DNA of 32,287 nt from Plakobranchus ocellatus (Eukaryota; Mollusca; Gastropoda; Plakobranchidae). The translations under genes and the position numbers were made by a program. The stretch is taken from contig BLXT01004061.1 of the NCBI GenBank assembly GCA_019648995.1, positions 654,757 to 687,043 of the forward strand, given 5' to 3'. Every line of letters begins with the position of its first letter. The first letter of the stretch is position 1. The notes under the pieces are model-generated. The model was not told the origin of the DNA. It did no database searches and saw only the letters and a list, made by a program, of their open reading frames with translations. Of this stretch, positions 31,301-32,287 are shown in pieces.

Positions 31301-32287
31301 CAGTTTTTATTGTGTGATAGTGATATAGGCTGTTTACTTTGCTCCGCATCTTAGGTTTTTTTGGTTTGTGCTTGCCAGCTTGGTGTGACTAATTTAGATA
31401 AGGGCTGTACAATCAAAATGGAAGTTTATTGTGAATTTGAGGGCATACTGTAGATACACACGGTCACCAGCACAAGCAAGATCCTCTCTATAATACAGTA
31501 CTGGGAAATGGCTAAGCCCCCATTGCCAAACTCTGCCCTAGTGCTCATCTTAAATCTACCCAAATGTTGTATGCTTTAGTTGACTTTGGGCTGTGCAATC
31601 TATTTTTTTTTTTCCTGTTAAAAATGTGATGTAACGAACATGAAACACTTCATAACTACTATCTCCATGATATTTTGTTTTTGGAGGATTCTCAAATTTA
31701 GTATCCTGTTCAAGGATGAACATGAAGTTCAAGATAGAGAATTCTCAAACTTAGATTGAAATTTTACAAGATTAGTACAATAGTCTTTAAGCACTCTTCT
31801 TTTTTTTTGTGGCGATGACACTTGTAACCTGATGATTCAAATGTGCTCGAACCTTTTTTCTCAATTCTAACACGACCACACAAAATGAGTTAAAGTAGCT
31901 CAGCAAAGTAGCCAAAAGTGCGTTGAGATAATTTAAAACAAAAAATTCTTTGTCCATCTGTAATAAATGATGCTATCTTTTACAAAAAAAACCCCAAAAA
32001 AACCCTCTGTTTCAATAACTAGAACAGTTAATAACTATTGTTTCTTCAAAGAATGAGAAATTTGATCGTGTGTTGTTGTTTGAAGTGAATTCAGCCATGA
32101 CCAAAATTGTTTTATAAACAATTTATCATACATGTTTGTGTATTTTTATCAATATTATTCAGAATGTGTAAATTTTTTTTTTTTTGTTTGTTTTGGCTTT
32201 ATATATTCCGTTTGATAGAGAGAAGGTTTAGTTTGAAGATTCATTTATCGTTTAAAATATCATTTCTTTTTTTTTTTTTTTTAAGTC

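Larger units (their letters stand above)
25795..32287. other. Downstream region without a supported gene
   Basis: AT-rich sequence with many poly-A/poly-T tracts. Open frames are short and show no domain, signal or splice-linked coding pattern. Recognised content is one SINE (26649-26810) and a purine-rich tract (28195-28341). It could be intergenic DNA, or a long intron or UTR of a neighbouring gene. Confidence 0.65.

Overview
This is animal genomic DNA: AT-rich, with a multi-exon gene using GT-AG introns, abundant microsatellites and decayed transposons. The dispersed TCTAGA/AGATCTAG motif, the intron size and the transposon types suggest a lophotrochozoan, probably a gastropod mollusc. That placement is an inference; no species-specific marker is visible.

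The only host gene I can support is a plus-strand SH3RF/POSH orthologue (RING finger plus four SH3 domains, an E3 ubiquitin ligase and Rac-JNK scaffold). It runs from the ATG at 1508 to the stop at 18485 in 13 coding exons. I rebuilt it by eye from domain continuity, GT/AG borders and codon phase. All 13 exons join in frame to 2796 coding bases (931 residues plus stop). Two borders have a second in-frame option: the exon 1 donor (+4 residues) and the exon 9 acceptor (+13 residues). SH3-1 and SH3-2 are each split by an intron; SH3-3 and SH3-4 each sit in one exon. A likely 3' UTR follows, with a candidate poly(A) signal at 19441.

Intron 10 (4.8 kb) holds a tRNA-derived SINE, an assembly gap flanked by the same sequence on both sides, a TA-rich tract, a near-perfect long inverted repeat (14968-15192) and the antisense 3' end of a non-LTR retrotransposon. 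Intron 2 holds a compact 30-bp-stem hairpin.

Downstream of the gene are a degenerate minisatellite and two separate piggyBac-type DNA transposons, both with the transposase on the minus strand. Their ends can be read directly: TTAA duplications and terminal inverted repeats at 19909-22545 and 23165-25794. Both transposases are pseudogenes with stops and frameshifts, and each keeps a recognisable C-terminal cysteine-rich domain. The rest of the window (25795-32287) has no gene I can support. It holds a second copy of the SINE family with a clean 10-bp target-site duplication and a purine-rich GA tract.

I found no convincing undescribed biological system. The most useful observations are the two fully bounded piggyBac fossils, the two intronic hairpins, the alternative in-frame splice sites and the likely assembly artefact around the gap.
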